Source: Punica granatum
Lineage: Eukaryota > Streptophyta > Magnoliopsida > Myrtales > Lythraceae
Direction: 5' to 3'
Assembly: GCF_007655135.1 (NCBI RefSeq)
Contig: NC_045130.1
Coordinates: forward strand, 8,866,001 to 8,930,000
Length of the DNA: 64,000 nt
The position numbers and the translations under genes are program-made. This document shows positions 1 through 13,162 of the stretch, piece by piece. Under the pieces are notes generated by a model that saw only the letters and a program-made list of their open reading frames with translations, was not told the origin of the DNA and ran no database searches. Every line of letters begins with the position of its first letter. Positions within the stretch are counted from its first letter, which is position 1.

Positions 1-630
1 GTTACACTGTGAAGGATTTCGCAGGCCTTGAACATAAAGTATAATGGCATATTGCAGAATCTTTACCGCATAGAAGTTGCATATACACATTATGATTTAG
101 TAGCTTCCGTCAATTGTGATGTATGGATTTAATGGAGATATGAGAATAGAATTACTGGAATGCTCGAGATCGCCATTAGGGTTAAAATGCGTTCCCCGTC
201 ACTTCCTTGTTTCGGTTTTAAAATGTAACAGAAATTGCATTTGAGTTTGAGTATCTTGTACTATGATTGTGCTATGGTCATGCCATATATGTAAAATTTA
301 TGTGATGTCTGAATAATAGGAGTAGCTAGGAAGCATATAGAAAGAACTGTTGTCTTTAGGAAACTGACTTGGCGGGTTCCAACTATGTAACCATGGAAGT
401 GTGTAAATAAGATTTAAGTACTGGCATTGTTCGTGCTGTTTTTCGATTATCAAATGCAAGTAGTCTTGTTGAATTTGTTTTTTCACTATTTTGTGCGAGG
501 GGGGTTCTATAATAGACGTACGTGGTCATTCACGATATAAACTGATATCGAGTTTCATCGGAATCTATTATAAGCCGTACATGGTTTGAACAGAACAATT
601 CGCTTGGATGAATAGCGGCAGCTGTTTGGG

Positions 631-670
631 AGTCGGATTATCGGTTTGCCAGTCGGATTATCGGTTTGCC
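631..670. repeat. 20-bp tandem duplication
   Basis: The 20-base unit AGTCGGATTATCGGTTTGCC occurs twice in direct succession, at 631-650 and 651-670, with no mismatch. It lies in non-coding DNA. Being perfect, it is probably recent. Confidence 0.9.
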
Positions 671-1375
671 GACAGAACACATACGACCCTTCCAAGTCCC
701 GCCTAGATTTGGTGGGCTGTTCGTCAATTGGATCTGCAGCATTTTTGTTTCCTACTGTTGTTTATAGAAGGAGAAAAAAAATAATGAAACAAATCTTGTA
801 AAGAGAGGAACACTTTTGAGATCACAAAGCAAATCTTGCCCTTGGCATGTAAATCACGAGGCAATATAAAAATTGCGCGTAGGACCACCACAACAAACAG
901 AGCATACTCGAGACGGAGACAACAACTACCATCGCCGTATGATCGAGAATAATCTCTTCTTTTTTTTCCACAAGGACCTCAGGATCTACGTAGGATCCAC
1001 GGTAAGCGTTGATCCAGTTTCGACAAGAGGATCGGGAACGATTAATTTTGGAACGGATAATTTACCATTCGAATAGTTGCGCAATCATCCCCTCTCTAGG
1101 TTTGTGAACTTTATCTATCATGACTCCTCCTTTCCCTTTTCCTTTTCTCTTTTGGTTTGCCCCCCCAACCAACCAATCTGTTAGATTATTTCAAGAACAT
1201 CCCATACAGACAGATCTTTGCTTTTACACTGACGCATGGTCAAACAATCAATAATATAATCTCTAAAAAGAAAAAAAAAATATTGATGACACAATAAAGC
1301 TCACACCCCTTTTACTTTAATTAGCATCCAAAGACAATCCTTTCTTTTCTTAATATAACCAATTAATCTCATCTG

Positions 1376-1507
1376 AACCTCCAAGGATTTATATTGGTAG
1401 TAAGGAGAAGCATAAATAATCATCTTATCTCATGTTCGAAACCCCTTAAGGTCACTTGCCAAACTAATAGGCCCAATTTACCTATATCGCCCAAAAAAAA
1501 AAAAAAA
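1376..1507 (+). mobile_element. SINE-like insertion with poly-A tail
   Basis: A segment with a box-B-like motif (TGTTCGAAACC near 1434) ends in a run of about 15 A at 1493-1507. TCATCTG occurs just before the segment (1369-1375) and just after the A run (1508-1514), which would fit a 7-bp target duplication. Box A is weak and the repeat is short, so the call is tentative. Confidence 0.4.
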
Positions 1508-2483
1508 TCATCTGGTCGTTTGCATGCATTTGCCCTTTCTCGTTTGTCCTCTCACCTACTTGTCCTTCTTACACTCCCTGTAAAAATTGTGATTCCATTT
1601 GGTCAAGATTTTCTTTACGAACATTTGTTATCAGCATCGCCTTATTCGAGCACGTGCCGAGTATACAAACTCAGGCTTAACAAGACTGTCCCTTTTTCGT
1701 AAATCAAGATTCTGTCGGTGAATCTTTTCACATGTCATCTTATCCCCTTCACCTGCAATTTCGGAAAAATTATCCAGTCCTGGGCGGGACCCATCCGAGA
1801 AGGAACCAAATGAACGTAGTCAACTGCAAGTGCAACACAATCGATTAGAGTCAAAGTATAGCCAACTATGTTGCACTTTGTAATGGACTATGTTCATTTA
1901 AAACTCCGGACAGATACGCCCAGACCCGGATAAGCTCCGGCATTTTCGATGTTCTTTTGCTGTTCTGTTTCAGTGAATTTTTCTAGTACTGGTCCTGCTC
2001 TGCATTACAAGACAAGAGTTTCTCTTTCACGTGCCCCTGCAACCTCTGTTTCTGTTAATGAGTGCCATCATACAATCCCATCCCATATAAATACTAAAAG
2101 CTCAATATGTGATCAGTTTCTTGCCAGAGAAAATCTAATCTAATTGACCTCATACAACCGACTGCTGTGGATGGTGATTTAACAGTCAACGGTTGTGATT
2201 CATCCGATCTTCGTACATGATTCCCAAAAAAGAGGAACAGACATCTCTTTCTCTGTCAAGTTTCTTCGGATTACATCTTCTGTCAACATTCTAATCTACA
2301 AAGTTACCTTCAGCTGCGATCCAAGGATGGGGAAATGGAGGAAGTTGAACGTCTCTGTTAGATGAGGATCGTATACGCGTAACCAGAAAAAAACGAAGAT
2401 ACGATACTTCCAGGAATTTCTTATTAGTTCATCAGACTGCTCAACCAGTACGGCATCCTCGGGGTCTTGCACAATGTTAGCTT

Positions 2484-5400
2484 TTAGCTGCTCCGAACAA
2501 CTCTTTGAAGTGCTTGTCTGACTATTCCCACTGACAGAGTTGTCGATCCTCGATACTGCGCGTCAAAGCCAATTCACTAAAATCATGAATAGGTCCAACA
2601 GTTTGAAGATAAACTTTCTAGTTTTCCAATTTTCTGTTTTGATGAGTAAAACAAGAGAAAGCTCTGCTGCATCAAAGTTTAGAGGACCAATCAATTATAA
2701 CTCCTATATATATTGCACTATAATCAGTCTTTTTCCGTATTTCCATCATTTTTCAAGGAGACAAGCCACAAACTGGAAAATTGAGATAGTTTTTCCAGGA
2801 AAACAATACCCTAACAAAACAAACTATAAAGCATTTAGAAATTGGAAGTACCTTGCAGTTGATTTTAAGGGAAAGAACTCCGTCAACATTGGATGACTGA
2901 ACAGACTGTGAATCTAAACGGAGATCGCTGAGTGCTTCCATGATCTCTAGCAACACTCCTTCCCTCCAATCGCACCTTATCTCCATCTCCACACCCTTAC
3001 CCTTTATTCTAACTGTTAAATTGTTATCAATTGAACCTTCTCTTTGTTCAATCTCTAGTTCTCCCATTTCATCAGCATCACGGACTTTCCTTTTTCCACC
3101 TGGTGGCCTCTTGCTGAATCCTGATTTGATATGGTCACAGTTATCGGATGTCCTCTCAAAAGCTTCTTGTGATTTCTTTCTTGATTTTGGCACTAACCCT
3201 ATCGGCTCCTCCCTAACCGATTCTAACTCCTCCACCCGTCTTTTGAGATCTTTGAGGTAGTCGATTGTGTCATCTAACAAAGTCACTTGGTCGACCTGCA
3301 GAAGGCAAACCAAAACTTAATTCAAAGAACAGCTCCAAAGTATAGAATTTTTGCCATCATATATACTGTACAAGGATAGGATTCTATATACCTTGCCTAT
3401 TGAAGGTATAATCGACTTTAGAGCATAAAAGCGTTCGCTTATTAATTCCCCCTCTGTTCTTTCTGACAACACATGAGTCGGTCCAATTTGGTCCGACTCG
3501 GGCCTTGAAACTCCATTTTTCTTGGCATTTTCTTCTGGGCAATTGAGAAACCCATGCTTCCGAGGAACCTCAAACAAGATTTTTTTCAGTATTCTTTGCG
3601 GGGTCCTACTTGGTTTCTGCAAATTTAATATCCCTTCTTTCTTCCAACTCGAGAAGCTCGACTCTTGCCTGCCTCGTCTGAAGCGGGGCCCTAGCATCAG
3701 CTGCTGATGGGATTTCAAGAGAGATGAGAGAACGTTCTGATAGTGCAAATCATCGCTCCGAGGCTCCACGGGGCCCACATCCTCGGGATCGCAATGGTCA
3801 TTTATCTTCTCTCCCTTCAGAACTGATACAACTTTCACCGGCTCTACAAGGGTTTGAGATATGCAGTCACTGGAGTTCATGGAACAGTGAGCCCCACCGT
3901 TACTGAACTCATCATCTACGAATTGCCAACTTTGAACTTGAGAAGCCATCCCATTTGTTCCTTCGATCAGAAATGGGTCTTCTGGGAGATGACCAGGGTC
4001 AAACCCACTTGAGCTGATATTGGGAGAAGTCACATCTAGTTCTCCGATGACTGGAATCAGTTTTGTACCAAACACAGTATCAAAATCAAGGCCTTCCTCA
4101 CTTCTTTTATCTCCTATACCGCGATCAGCATTTGTCGCGCCAATGATAGAGTATGGCATCTCCAAGAAAGAACTTTCGACGTGTTGAATGAGACTAAGAT
4201 CCTCCACTACCTTCGAAGAATAAAAGAGATACATGATTATATGCTTAAAACGATTGAAGTTGATAGGAGCATGGGACAGTTTTGATGTAATACCAGTTCT
4301 GTTGTTCCCAGTTCGATCACACCCCCAGAGAATGGGAAGCACACTATAGTCTGAATATTCAAAACAGGATGAATGAAATTAAATTCTAGAGAATTCGTAA
4401 AGACTAATTTATAAAATCTAATACATCTTTTTTTTTTTTTTGTAAACGCAAAAAGTGTTGTCCAAGAATACATGATTTACCTGAATAGATGCACTCTGAG
4501 GACAGGATCAATCGAAAAACATCCAAAGGAGGGGAAAAAAACCTTAGATTAGACATTATGATAATAGCATTTAACTAATTTAAATTAGGAATTCATGGCT
4601 AAGAATCAGAACTTTAGATCAGATAGAAGTTGGCACCAGACCTTTGCAAGCAGAGAACGACTGAAGGCCTTGCTATCTGCATAAGGCGCATTGCATAGCC
4701 AAATGGGTTGACCTGTTGCTAATGTCCTTCCAGGCAAACTGCAAATTGATGCTTCTCAGAATGGTTTTCTAAATGCTTTCGTTTCATATGTTGCAGTCTC
4801 TAATGAAAAACGAAAGCGGATATCAAGAGTAATTCAACTTACCCTTCACCAATATCAAACACGAAAGACATGCAGACCAGATAATACCATTCGGTGTCGG
4901 ACAGATCTTCAGGGGACAAGGAAGTGGAAGGCCTTTTAGATTGCGGGCTTGACTCACCAGCAGCGAGAGAGTCATAAAGTTCTCTGAGCTGTTTGCTTCT
5001 CTGCAATCCCAACTCGTCAGCCTTGATCTCTACTGCTTGAATTGTTTTCCTCGTCTTTATGTCGCCGTTGTAGTACCCATCACCCCATTCCAAGACCCTA
5101 CAAGATATATGTTTGCAAAACAAGAAGAATTTTTATTCTACACTCCATATCAGATGAGACTAGATTTCCATAAGGGCTCAAGTCAGTTCTGCCTCACTTG
5201 ACGAGGAACCTAAACTTCATACAGGCGGCACACATAACAACAAAGAATCAAAATGTATGGAACAAGTAGACAAATATAGGGAGTCAGTCGAAATTAAAAC
5301 CATCTGATACCATGTAAATTGAGTCCCGATTGCTCAAGATGAGTGAGAAGATTGCTGTTGATGTATAGGAAGCATGGCTCAATCATGCTAAGGCTCTATG

Positions 5401-5913
5401 GTTCGAAGAATTACTAAAACTAAAGCAATTATTGGATGAAATCTGCAACATTTGGGAGGTGGATTTCACCTAGCAATTAGCATATCCAGTTCATCATCAT
5501 AATAAAATGAAGAGCTCATAGTTTTACAAGGATACAGAGTGGAAACTGACAGCTAATGAACAGCAAACATTACAATGAAAAAAAAGATAAGTAAATTGCA
5601 TCACATTTGAAGCTTGATATCGGCATCCGGTCCGTACTATGCCTCTCCCACCCAGTAGGTACCAGTCCAGTTGCAGCAACTTAACAACAGAGCAAGAGTC
5701 ACAAGTTTCTATGGGCATATGAAGAACTTATTACAGAGGATACCGATGCAGAAATGACTACTAAGAAGAAGAAAGCAAGTGCCACTAAACTCACCCTGGT
5801 TGTGTAGCAGAGATTGACCAGAAGATCGCGTAGCTCCACTGAATGCTTCTAACAGCAAGCGAGAGCTGTTTCCTCAAGTTCTCTGGCATTCTTCCCTGAT
5901 TATTCTGGGCCAT
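2484..5913 (-). CDS. GL3/EGL3/MYC1-type bHLH transcription factor
   Basis: Eight coding exons: 5795-5913, 5097-4843, 4738-4642, 4495-4481, 4350-4294, 4210-3392, 3295-2852 and 2555-2484. All phases agree and give about 625 aa, normal for subgroup IIIf bHLH proteins. The N-terminal bHLH-MYC_N domain (about aa 10-200) shows family motifs such as [15 protein letters not shown] and [14 protein letters not shown]; this domain binds R2R3-MYB partners. Aa 200-420 are acidic and variable. The bHLH spans about aa 425-485, with the usual intron after SIGK. The C-terminus carries the ACT-like dimerisation fold and ends [11 protein letters not shown]. Family members act in nuclear MYB-bHLH-WD40 complexes controlling anthocyanins, epidermal hairs or seed-coat traits. 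The basic region is unusual: where relatives have ERRRREKL this protein has ERTEGELI, so the usual Arg at bHLH position 13 is Gly and position 12 is Glu. Which of GL3, EGL3 or MYC1 it matches best is undecided. Confidence 0.93.
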
Positions 5914-6720
5914 ACTCCAACGGAGGAGGAATGGAAACTGTGCGAGGGTCAAAGAGGTGGACTGACCCCAATCTTCACACGGCTAAGATGGAGGAACAAG
6001 CAAGCTGGGAACTTCAAGTTCGACACCCACATTCATCTCTCTCTTGAAAGCAGAAAGCTAGCTCAGTTTCTCCATGGAAGCATGACCAAGATGGGATTTT
6101 TGGACCAGAAAAGCCATAAAATGGAAGTGGGCAGAAGAAGAAGCAGCAGCAGGAGGAGGAGGAATGCAATTATTGCAATATATACGGGAACAATTAATGA
6201 GACAGGATCTCATCAATCATATGACCACAAATGAGGAACGGGCACCAACTCCACCTCCAAGTCAGGAGAAGCTAATTAAAGATCTAAGCTTTCTTTCTTT
6301 CTTTTTCTTTTTCTTTTTCTCCTTTTTTTTTTCCTTGTGTGGGGGGTTCTGTCTCTACCCAAACAGGTGAAACATTCTTGACCTACAGGATGATCCTGGG
6401 CAAAGGAACCACTTAATCTCTTTCCAGGTGGCCTGTCTATCTCTACTGAAAATTCACCACAAAAATAAAAAAGCAGCTCAAAAATACTACCTTAAATGGG
6501 TTACAGTTCAGAGAGATATAGCAGCAGCAGAGGTTCTAATTGGTTCAGAACTAGAGCAGCATTCAGATGGTATGACTCTGGAGTCTGGATGAAAATGCTT
6601 CACTGAAGGAAGAAGGAGCAGACCAGAGAGAGAGTGGGGGAGAGAGAGAGAGAGGGCGAGAAAGATGGGTGATGATGAACAGTAGGGACAGACATGAGAC
6701 ACCATTTAAGCAGGTTTTGC
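5914..6720 (-). promoter_or_regulatory. 5' UTR and promoter-proximal region of the bHLH gene
   Basis: The DNA upstream of the bHLH start codon contains purine-rich trinucleotide runs (6130-6165), a CT/T-rich tract (6288-6340) and a GA-rich tract near 6630-6660, all common in plant 5' UTRs. No protein is supported. The transcription start and any leader intron cannot be fixed from sequence. Confidence 0.4.
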
Positions 6721-9174
6721 ACGGTTATTAGTAAAATAAAATAATGACAATGATAATAATAAAATTCCTTTTCTTTTCTTTTTTTTTAAGGAGGAATATA
6801 AGATGTTTTTGGAGGAATTAATAAAAGGGAACGACCAATGCAAAGAACAATTATTATGTCCAAATGCCATGTGAAAGAACTGCCTTTTTCAGACTCACCC
6901 CTTTTGCAATTGCTGCTTGCTATTCCTCTGAAAATCTAAAAGCGCACTTCCTTTTATTTTTTATTTTTTTTAAATAAGATCCAAATTATAATTAATCAGG
7001 CAAATCTCAGCCGTTTGGTTGGTGGACATTCTTTCACATAGTTTGCACAAATTCGAATGTAGTTTGGGTATTGTTTGGAGAATGACCACCAAATATTGGT
7101 AGAGATGTTTGCCAAGAGCCACTTTTTCATGTCCCCATGCTACACACAAATGCAATACAATTTGGGGGTGAAAGCATGCATGTATGATAGGAGCGGCTTT
7201 TTTTTTTTAAATAAGTTATAGAAGTCATTTTTAATAGAAATAATCTATATTAAGGGAGTTTTACCTCCTTAATAACTGAATTAATCGGAAATCATTAGAT
7301 TTCAAGATATTATGGTATAATACCGAAAAAGAGTACATATAAATATTTTTAGGGGTTCGATTTAGATAATAAGTTTTTCTGGGAGTACTCAATGTGGCAT
7401 GAGAATGAAGTCAAATTCTTTATATATATAATCATCAACAAAAAGAAGTATTAGTGAGTCGTGCGATATATTTATAACAAAAGTATAATTCAATGCACCG
7501 TAATTTTATCTTGTAATCGTTCCGATTCTATATCACATGTATCATACGAGTCCTAAAAATGATCATGCTTTTCTCGTTTGCATTTTCTTCTCCTAAAATA
7601 GAGAACAATATTATAACAAGCGCTAACTAGTAATCGAATATATTCATAAAAAAAACTAATAATCGAATAGTGAAAATACAAAATATCTAATTGCACGGGT
7701 TCTGTGGAAGAATATGAGATGAATCATGGTTAGATTTTTTTTCTTAGAAACTAGAATGTTCTACATATAATTTAATCACGATTCAACGTACCATCCCATA
7801 GATCAGTACCAACATCCTGGTGAACTTACTTAGCTATTAAACCTAGTTTATTGTTTTTCATTCTTTTTGTCAATACTGGTCAATAATCAAAGTTGACTAT
7901 GGGCTTACATATTGCAATAATACAGTGGTAGATAAACTAGTGGTCATTAATTTTGAACCATATGAAATATTAAATTCATCTAATCGCATTATCGTCAAAG
8001 TTCTAAAGTTTCCCAGCAGCAGCCCTCTCCTCTCGTGTTTGACGCAATCTCTTTTTTTTTTCTTTTTCTTTTTCTTTTTTTCGGTTGACAAAAAAGAGAG
8101 AAAGATAATGTTTGACGAAAAAACCAAAATTTAAAGAGCATAGAAACAAAGCCATTTAATGTGTGGAAACCATATATCCGGGTTTTTTGGGGATGTACGT
8201 GTACCTGTACCTGCTCCAGCTCCAGAAATTAATGTACACCTAACCAATATCCTAATTTAACATTTAAAACGTGAGAAAATATATACATTATGCGTTTTTT
8301 TCTCATTTGGGTAATTAAATGAGGACAAAAGCCCCTTTTTACGTAGACGAACACATGTACATGTGGTGTATTAATGGATGGAAAGAGGCCAGCTAAAATT
8401 AATTTACGTATTCTTATTAAATTTTTTTTTTAACAAAATGATGGCAATCCAACCGGAATTATCATTTTTGGCTCAGCAATTATGTTGATTGTTTGGTTGT
8501 GTACGTCGTTGTTTACAGTAGGTATACTGTTTTGAATTATCCATATCGATGCGATACGTAGGGTATAGAGAAACTCTCAACACATAAGTCTCATTCATGC
8601 ATGGCGCCAAGTTCGTGTTTAGTTTGGTGTTGAATTTCATTATTATTCTTTCTTTTATCTCTCGGAAAAAAGATATCTCACGCACGAGACACAAGAGAGA
8701 AGTGAACAATCTTGACATTAACACACATATGTAGACGTACACTACTTCCAATTACATATGTTTGAGAAATTTTAGAAAATGGACCGTTAAGAGTACTCGA
8801 CTGAATCAACTCGACCGGTCGAGGTTGTTGTCCTTCTTCCTTGTGACTGATATATCACGAAAATTCTAAAAACACTTTAATTTTCCAGCTAGGAATAAGG
8901 GATTGGAGTGACTTTTCCTTTTACAATAATTAATTTTGGTGTACACCATAAATATACAATTAAACATGAAGTAGACGGTCCATTTGTAATTAAACTGAAC
9001 AAAATGAATTCTATATCTCATGAGATTGCTTCTAGAAAGCGCGGGTCCCTCTAATTTCAGCATATCATGACAGAGTTTGATTAGGTATTCTCATTTAAAT
9101 TTTTTGTTGTGGACCATGATATTCGAAAGTTCATTGAATTCCGTTAAATCCAACTCGAGCCGAGTCCTAGGTCC

Positions 9175-9748
9175 TGGGGGTAGGCATAGATACCGGGTAT
9201 ATCCGGAACCGGTCGGAACCTACCCGTTAGAGTAGGGTTCGGGTAATTCGTATTGAAAATATGGTAGGTTCCGAGTATTAAAATCATGAACCGGTGAAAA
9301 CCGATTCCGGTTCCGGTTCCTACCTATAGGATACTCGGAACCGATTATTTATTAAAAAAAATATAGAAAAAAGAGTAAAGTTACTATCTTCTCTAATAAA
9401 TCATAATAGAGGTACTTTGTTATGTGAGATCGTATTATAGATGTTTAATTTTATCATTGAATTGATGAGACATATTATTTTTTTGTTGTTGTAGATCAAT
9501 CTAAATTTTGTTGATATATTTAGCGTAATTACTAATTATATATGTGACATTTCGATTTTATTTAGCGAAATAAAAAAATTTACAGATTCCAACAGGGTAC
9601 TCGAAATCTGTGGTATAATACAGGTTCCAGATAGGTTCCGATTATAAGATTCAACAGGGTCCGGTTTCAAAATTTTGGAACATATCCCTTATAGGCTAGA
9701 GTCCGGATATCGTGAAAAGTATATGGTACTCAGAACCGATCACCCCTA
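9175..9748. mobile_element. Non-autonomous hAT-type DNA transposon
   Basis: The left end reads TGGGGGTAGGCATAG. The right end, reverse-complemented, begins TAGGGGTGATCGG, giving a short imperfect terminal inverted repeat typical of plant hAT elements. CTAGGTCC (9167-9174) and CTAAGTCC (9749-9756) flank it, an 8-bp target duplication with one mismatch, the length hAT transposases make. The 574-bp interior is AT-rich, with GGTTCCGG-like repeats near both ends and no transposase frame. It must have been moved by an enzyme made elsewhere. Confidence 0.75.
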
Positions 9749-11802
9749 CTAAGTCCTAATCAATTTAACACAACGCGATGCACCACTTTATTAAACGATT
9801 GAAATAAAGTAGGACCGTGACTCGGGGGAAGATCGATCTTCAATTTTTCCTCAAAAAAATGAGATTTTTTTCTCCGCAATGCAGATTTTTCCTCTTGATG
9901 AAAATGAAGGGTTCTTTAATTATATCCAGACCACACCATACCAATCTCTCATTGATTAATGCTATGGGCTCATACAGTTACATCAAACGTATCTTCTCCT
10001 CATCTGCTCTGATACTGTGGTAGACAACACCAGACTCAAAAGGCAAACAATGTATATTACAAGTTAGAGTATGATATGCAGAGACGGATGCAGGATTCGG
10101 ATCGGGAAGTGAGACCTTTGGAGAGCAATTGAGCAAATAAAAATATAAATTTCCCGAGTTAGGGCAACGAACATAAATAAGTTCGTCAGAATCGATGAAC
10201 AATACATAAATTTTCTTAAACTATCAACTTTTTGAGATGCCCCGAATTATCCGTCCCCGATGATTAGGAGCAAAAGTTGAAGCTACGTTATATCTAAGCA
10301 CCCAGTTGTGCAAATCCCCCCTTTGATTTCGTTGGGATAGAATTCAACTGTCACCTACCAGTCAAATCTTTCCATCCTTTGTACATTATATATGGCGGCT
10401 ACCCGCTGGGATAGCTCTATTAAGCAATTTTTCCCCCAAAAGAAGGGATAGGGGAAGGGAGTACAGAAAAAAAAAAAAAAAAAAGAGGAGAGCGGCAACC
10501 CTCTACGACGTAATCTATTTATATGCACACAGACACATATATACGAAAGTTACAAGATTTGTCTTAAATTAGCTGTTTTCGCTTTCAACGTGTATCAATT
10601 CTTTTGCAGATCTATCGATAAATCAATGAGATGCATCTTAATCTTATAACAAGAGGGAAAGAAATATAAAATAAATTATTTTTTACATTTTAAAATTTAT
10701 AATCTAGTATTTTATCTTTACGTCCCTTTTTACCAATTGATTAATACACACAAATAATTAATTAATTAAAAATAAGAAAAAACCTAGCTAAATTAATTAA
10801 ATTACAGAAAAATGACCAAGTAGGGACACCAGGCACCTGCCCTTCTTAATCCCACAGGTCAGAGGGGTAGGTAACAGATTCAGAATTAATAGAGAATAAT
10901 CGTCATACTAAAGACTCTTCTTCTACGTACACGAGTGCACCACATCACGTGTCCAATTTTTACGGACATATATAGAAATATATGTGCGTGTGTGATGAAG
11001 TCCATTTGAATGTGCAACTCTTGACTCTTGGGCAGCCTATAATATCTACACTTATATATAAACACACACTTTTTTTTTACATGTGGCTAGTCCGTAATAT
11101 ATGGTAAATGCCTATAGGTATAATCTCATTGCACTATCTTAAGACTAGCAGAATGGAGAGATATGTATGAAACGGCTTTACTCCGATCAACTATGTTATA
11201 TATGTATGAACCAGTTCGAAACCTTTTGCAACTGTGATGATAATGGTTTGGTATGAATCATTAATAACCCACACGCGGATCATATTTCTCTTACATGCGG
11301 TCATGATTAAGAGGGGAGAAAAGAAAAAAGGATTTAGAAAAAGATGGTTATTGGTGATCATACAACCAACATATAAAGGATGAAATTTGACATTGTTGCG
11401 TTGATGAGTTGGGACGTGCAATCCCTAACATTGTGAATGACGATAACAATTTACCCAAAAAATAAATAATAATAAAAAACGACAACAGATAGATTGCCCC
11501 CACTCTTTCACTCAATTTCCACTATATATATTGGGAAGCTTTTTAGGTTCCTCTAATGGTCTTTTATAATAACAATTGGATCCGGGGACGGATTTAAGAG
11601 TTTGGTTAGAGTGGGCCGGCGAAATTCAAGAAAAGGTAAAGAAATAATAACATTGTAAAGCTGAGGGAGTGAAAAGAGATAATTTCATGAAAAAAAAAGT
11701 AACAAATTCGATATAATTAATGTATATGAATAAATTAATGACTTTTGTCCCCTCCAAGGGGCAAGCGTCCCCCACACTGATCCCCTCCTCCCCCCAACCC
11801 AC

Positions 11803-11841
<39 letters not shown>

Positions 11842-12743
11842 GTATTTTTCTTGTGATAAAACAAAGTTCTTGAGTCCTAAAAGCATTGAGAAGCTTTTTT
11901 TTTTGCTGAATAAGATACTCTATTAATTGCTGGTCGCGTTTATATTAATTCCTAAACTTACATCGGGATATCCCTCGAAAGTACAGAGTGAAAGTTTGAT
12001 AATGAGTCATATTGACCCAAGTCATGGACTAAGGAGTTATCCGTCCTAGCAATAAATGAACATAACCAGTCCGAAAAGAGTTTTAAAGTTACAGAATGGG
12101 AGGATTGATTAAACTGGCCACCAATAATTCATTAGAAAAAAATGGAAGGATCTACTTAGAGATTATATACATATATAGACATACACACATAGTCGCAGAT
12201 ATGAATTCCTCTAAGTTCATAATTTCATGGACTTTTTTGGTGGTCCAATGATTTAGTAATCTTTTCATAACATGGTTCCAAATTTTATCTCCTCTGTCAT
12301 GGACTCTTTATATATATATACATTTAAATATGTAGAGAAGGTTTATAGCTTATTACAAAAATATCGTAAGCTAAATAAATGGGAACAAAAATCACACTAA
12401 TAAGAGTTGAATTCGAGATCTCATGATTTCGAGTCTTCGATTTGTATATGTGTGCCAATCCTCGAGTTTTAAAGTACTTGCAATGATTGACGATAACATT
12501 CTACCAGAACGTGGAGGTGCCAATTAATAAAACTCTAAAGCCAAAAGTTTAGGACTATTTAAATGATAAAATGAAGGAGAAGTTTTGAAGTTGGGTGCGG
12601 ATGTCCTTAATTAAATCGGCAAAGTTAATTGCCTGCTAACTTAAAGGCCAAGATAACACTTACCTATTAATTAATGCAGACTCCATGGCCATCGTTACAC
12701 GTCATTAATTATTTTTTGCAACAAAAATATGTGGCTAAGCTTC

Positions 12744-12940
12744 TTTTTTTTTATGCGAACCTTACTATTCGGAAGTCCAATTGGGTCCTTACTAATTCAG
12801 TCGTATTGAGTCGGCCTATTAAGAGATAAAACTCTCATAGCGTAGATTTTTTGCATTCACGAATACTCAAACCCGAGACTTTTTTTAAACGGAACAAGCG
12901 TTGAACCGCTTGAACCAAGTCACGTTGATAAAATATTTAA
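12744..12940 (-). mobile_element. tRNA-derived SINE (family copy 1)
   Basis: Read on the minus strand, a tRNA-like head (TTGGTTCAAGCGGTTC, then box-B-like GGGTTTGAGTA) leads into a body ending in a poly-A tail, seen as a T run from 12744. CTAAGCTTC lies on both sides (12735-12743 and 12941-12949), a perfect 9-bp duplication. About 18 bases between the tRNA-like head and the right-hand repeat are unexplained. The body matches the copies at 23339-23588 and 28671-28809. Confidence 0.7.
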
Positions 12941-13162
12941 CTAAGCTTCATCTTAAACATCAATTAGCATTAATGGTCCCGCTGGAGAAATAGATGACAG
13001 AGAACATTTGTTGGGCATAAACATATCCATATCGAGTGAAAACTTCATTTTCTAGGAAGCTATAGTGGTCAATTCGAACTGCATAATCCATAGTTAAGCA
13101 ATTTATTCCGATGATAATCGTATGTCATGTGTGCGTTTATGTCTTGGCACTTATGTTGTTTT

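Larger units (their letters stand above)
1..2483. other. Non-coding stretch downstream of the bHLH gene
   Basis: No reading frame here has the length, codon use or family similarity of a gene. The small open frames run through poly-T, poly-A and low-complexity tracts. The stretch holds a short tandem repeat at 631-670 and a SINE-like insertion ending in poly-A near 1507. The last few hundred bases before 2484 probably contain the 3' UTR of the bHLH gene, which runs on the minus strand. Confidence 0.6.

Noticed and set aside
2940..3260. 106-codon frame on the plus strand
   Set aside because: Antisense shadow of the bHLH exon encoding helix 2 and the following region.
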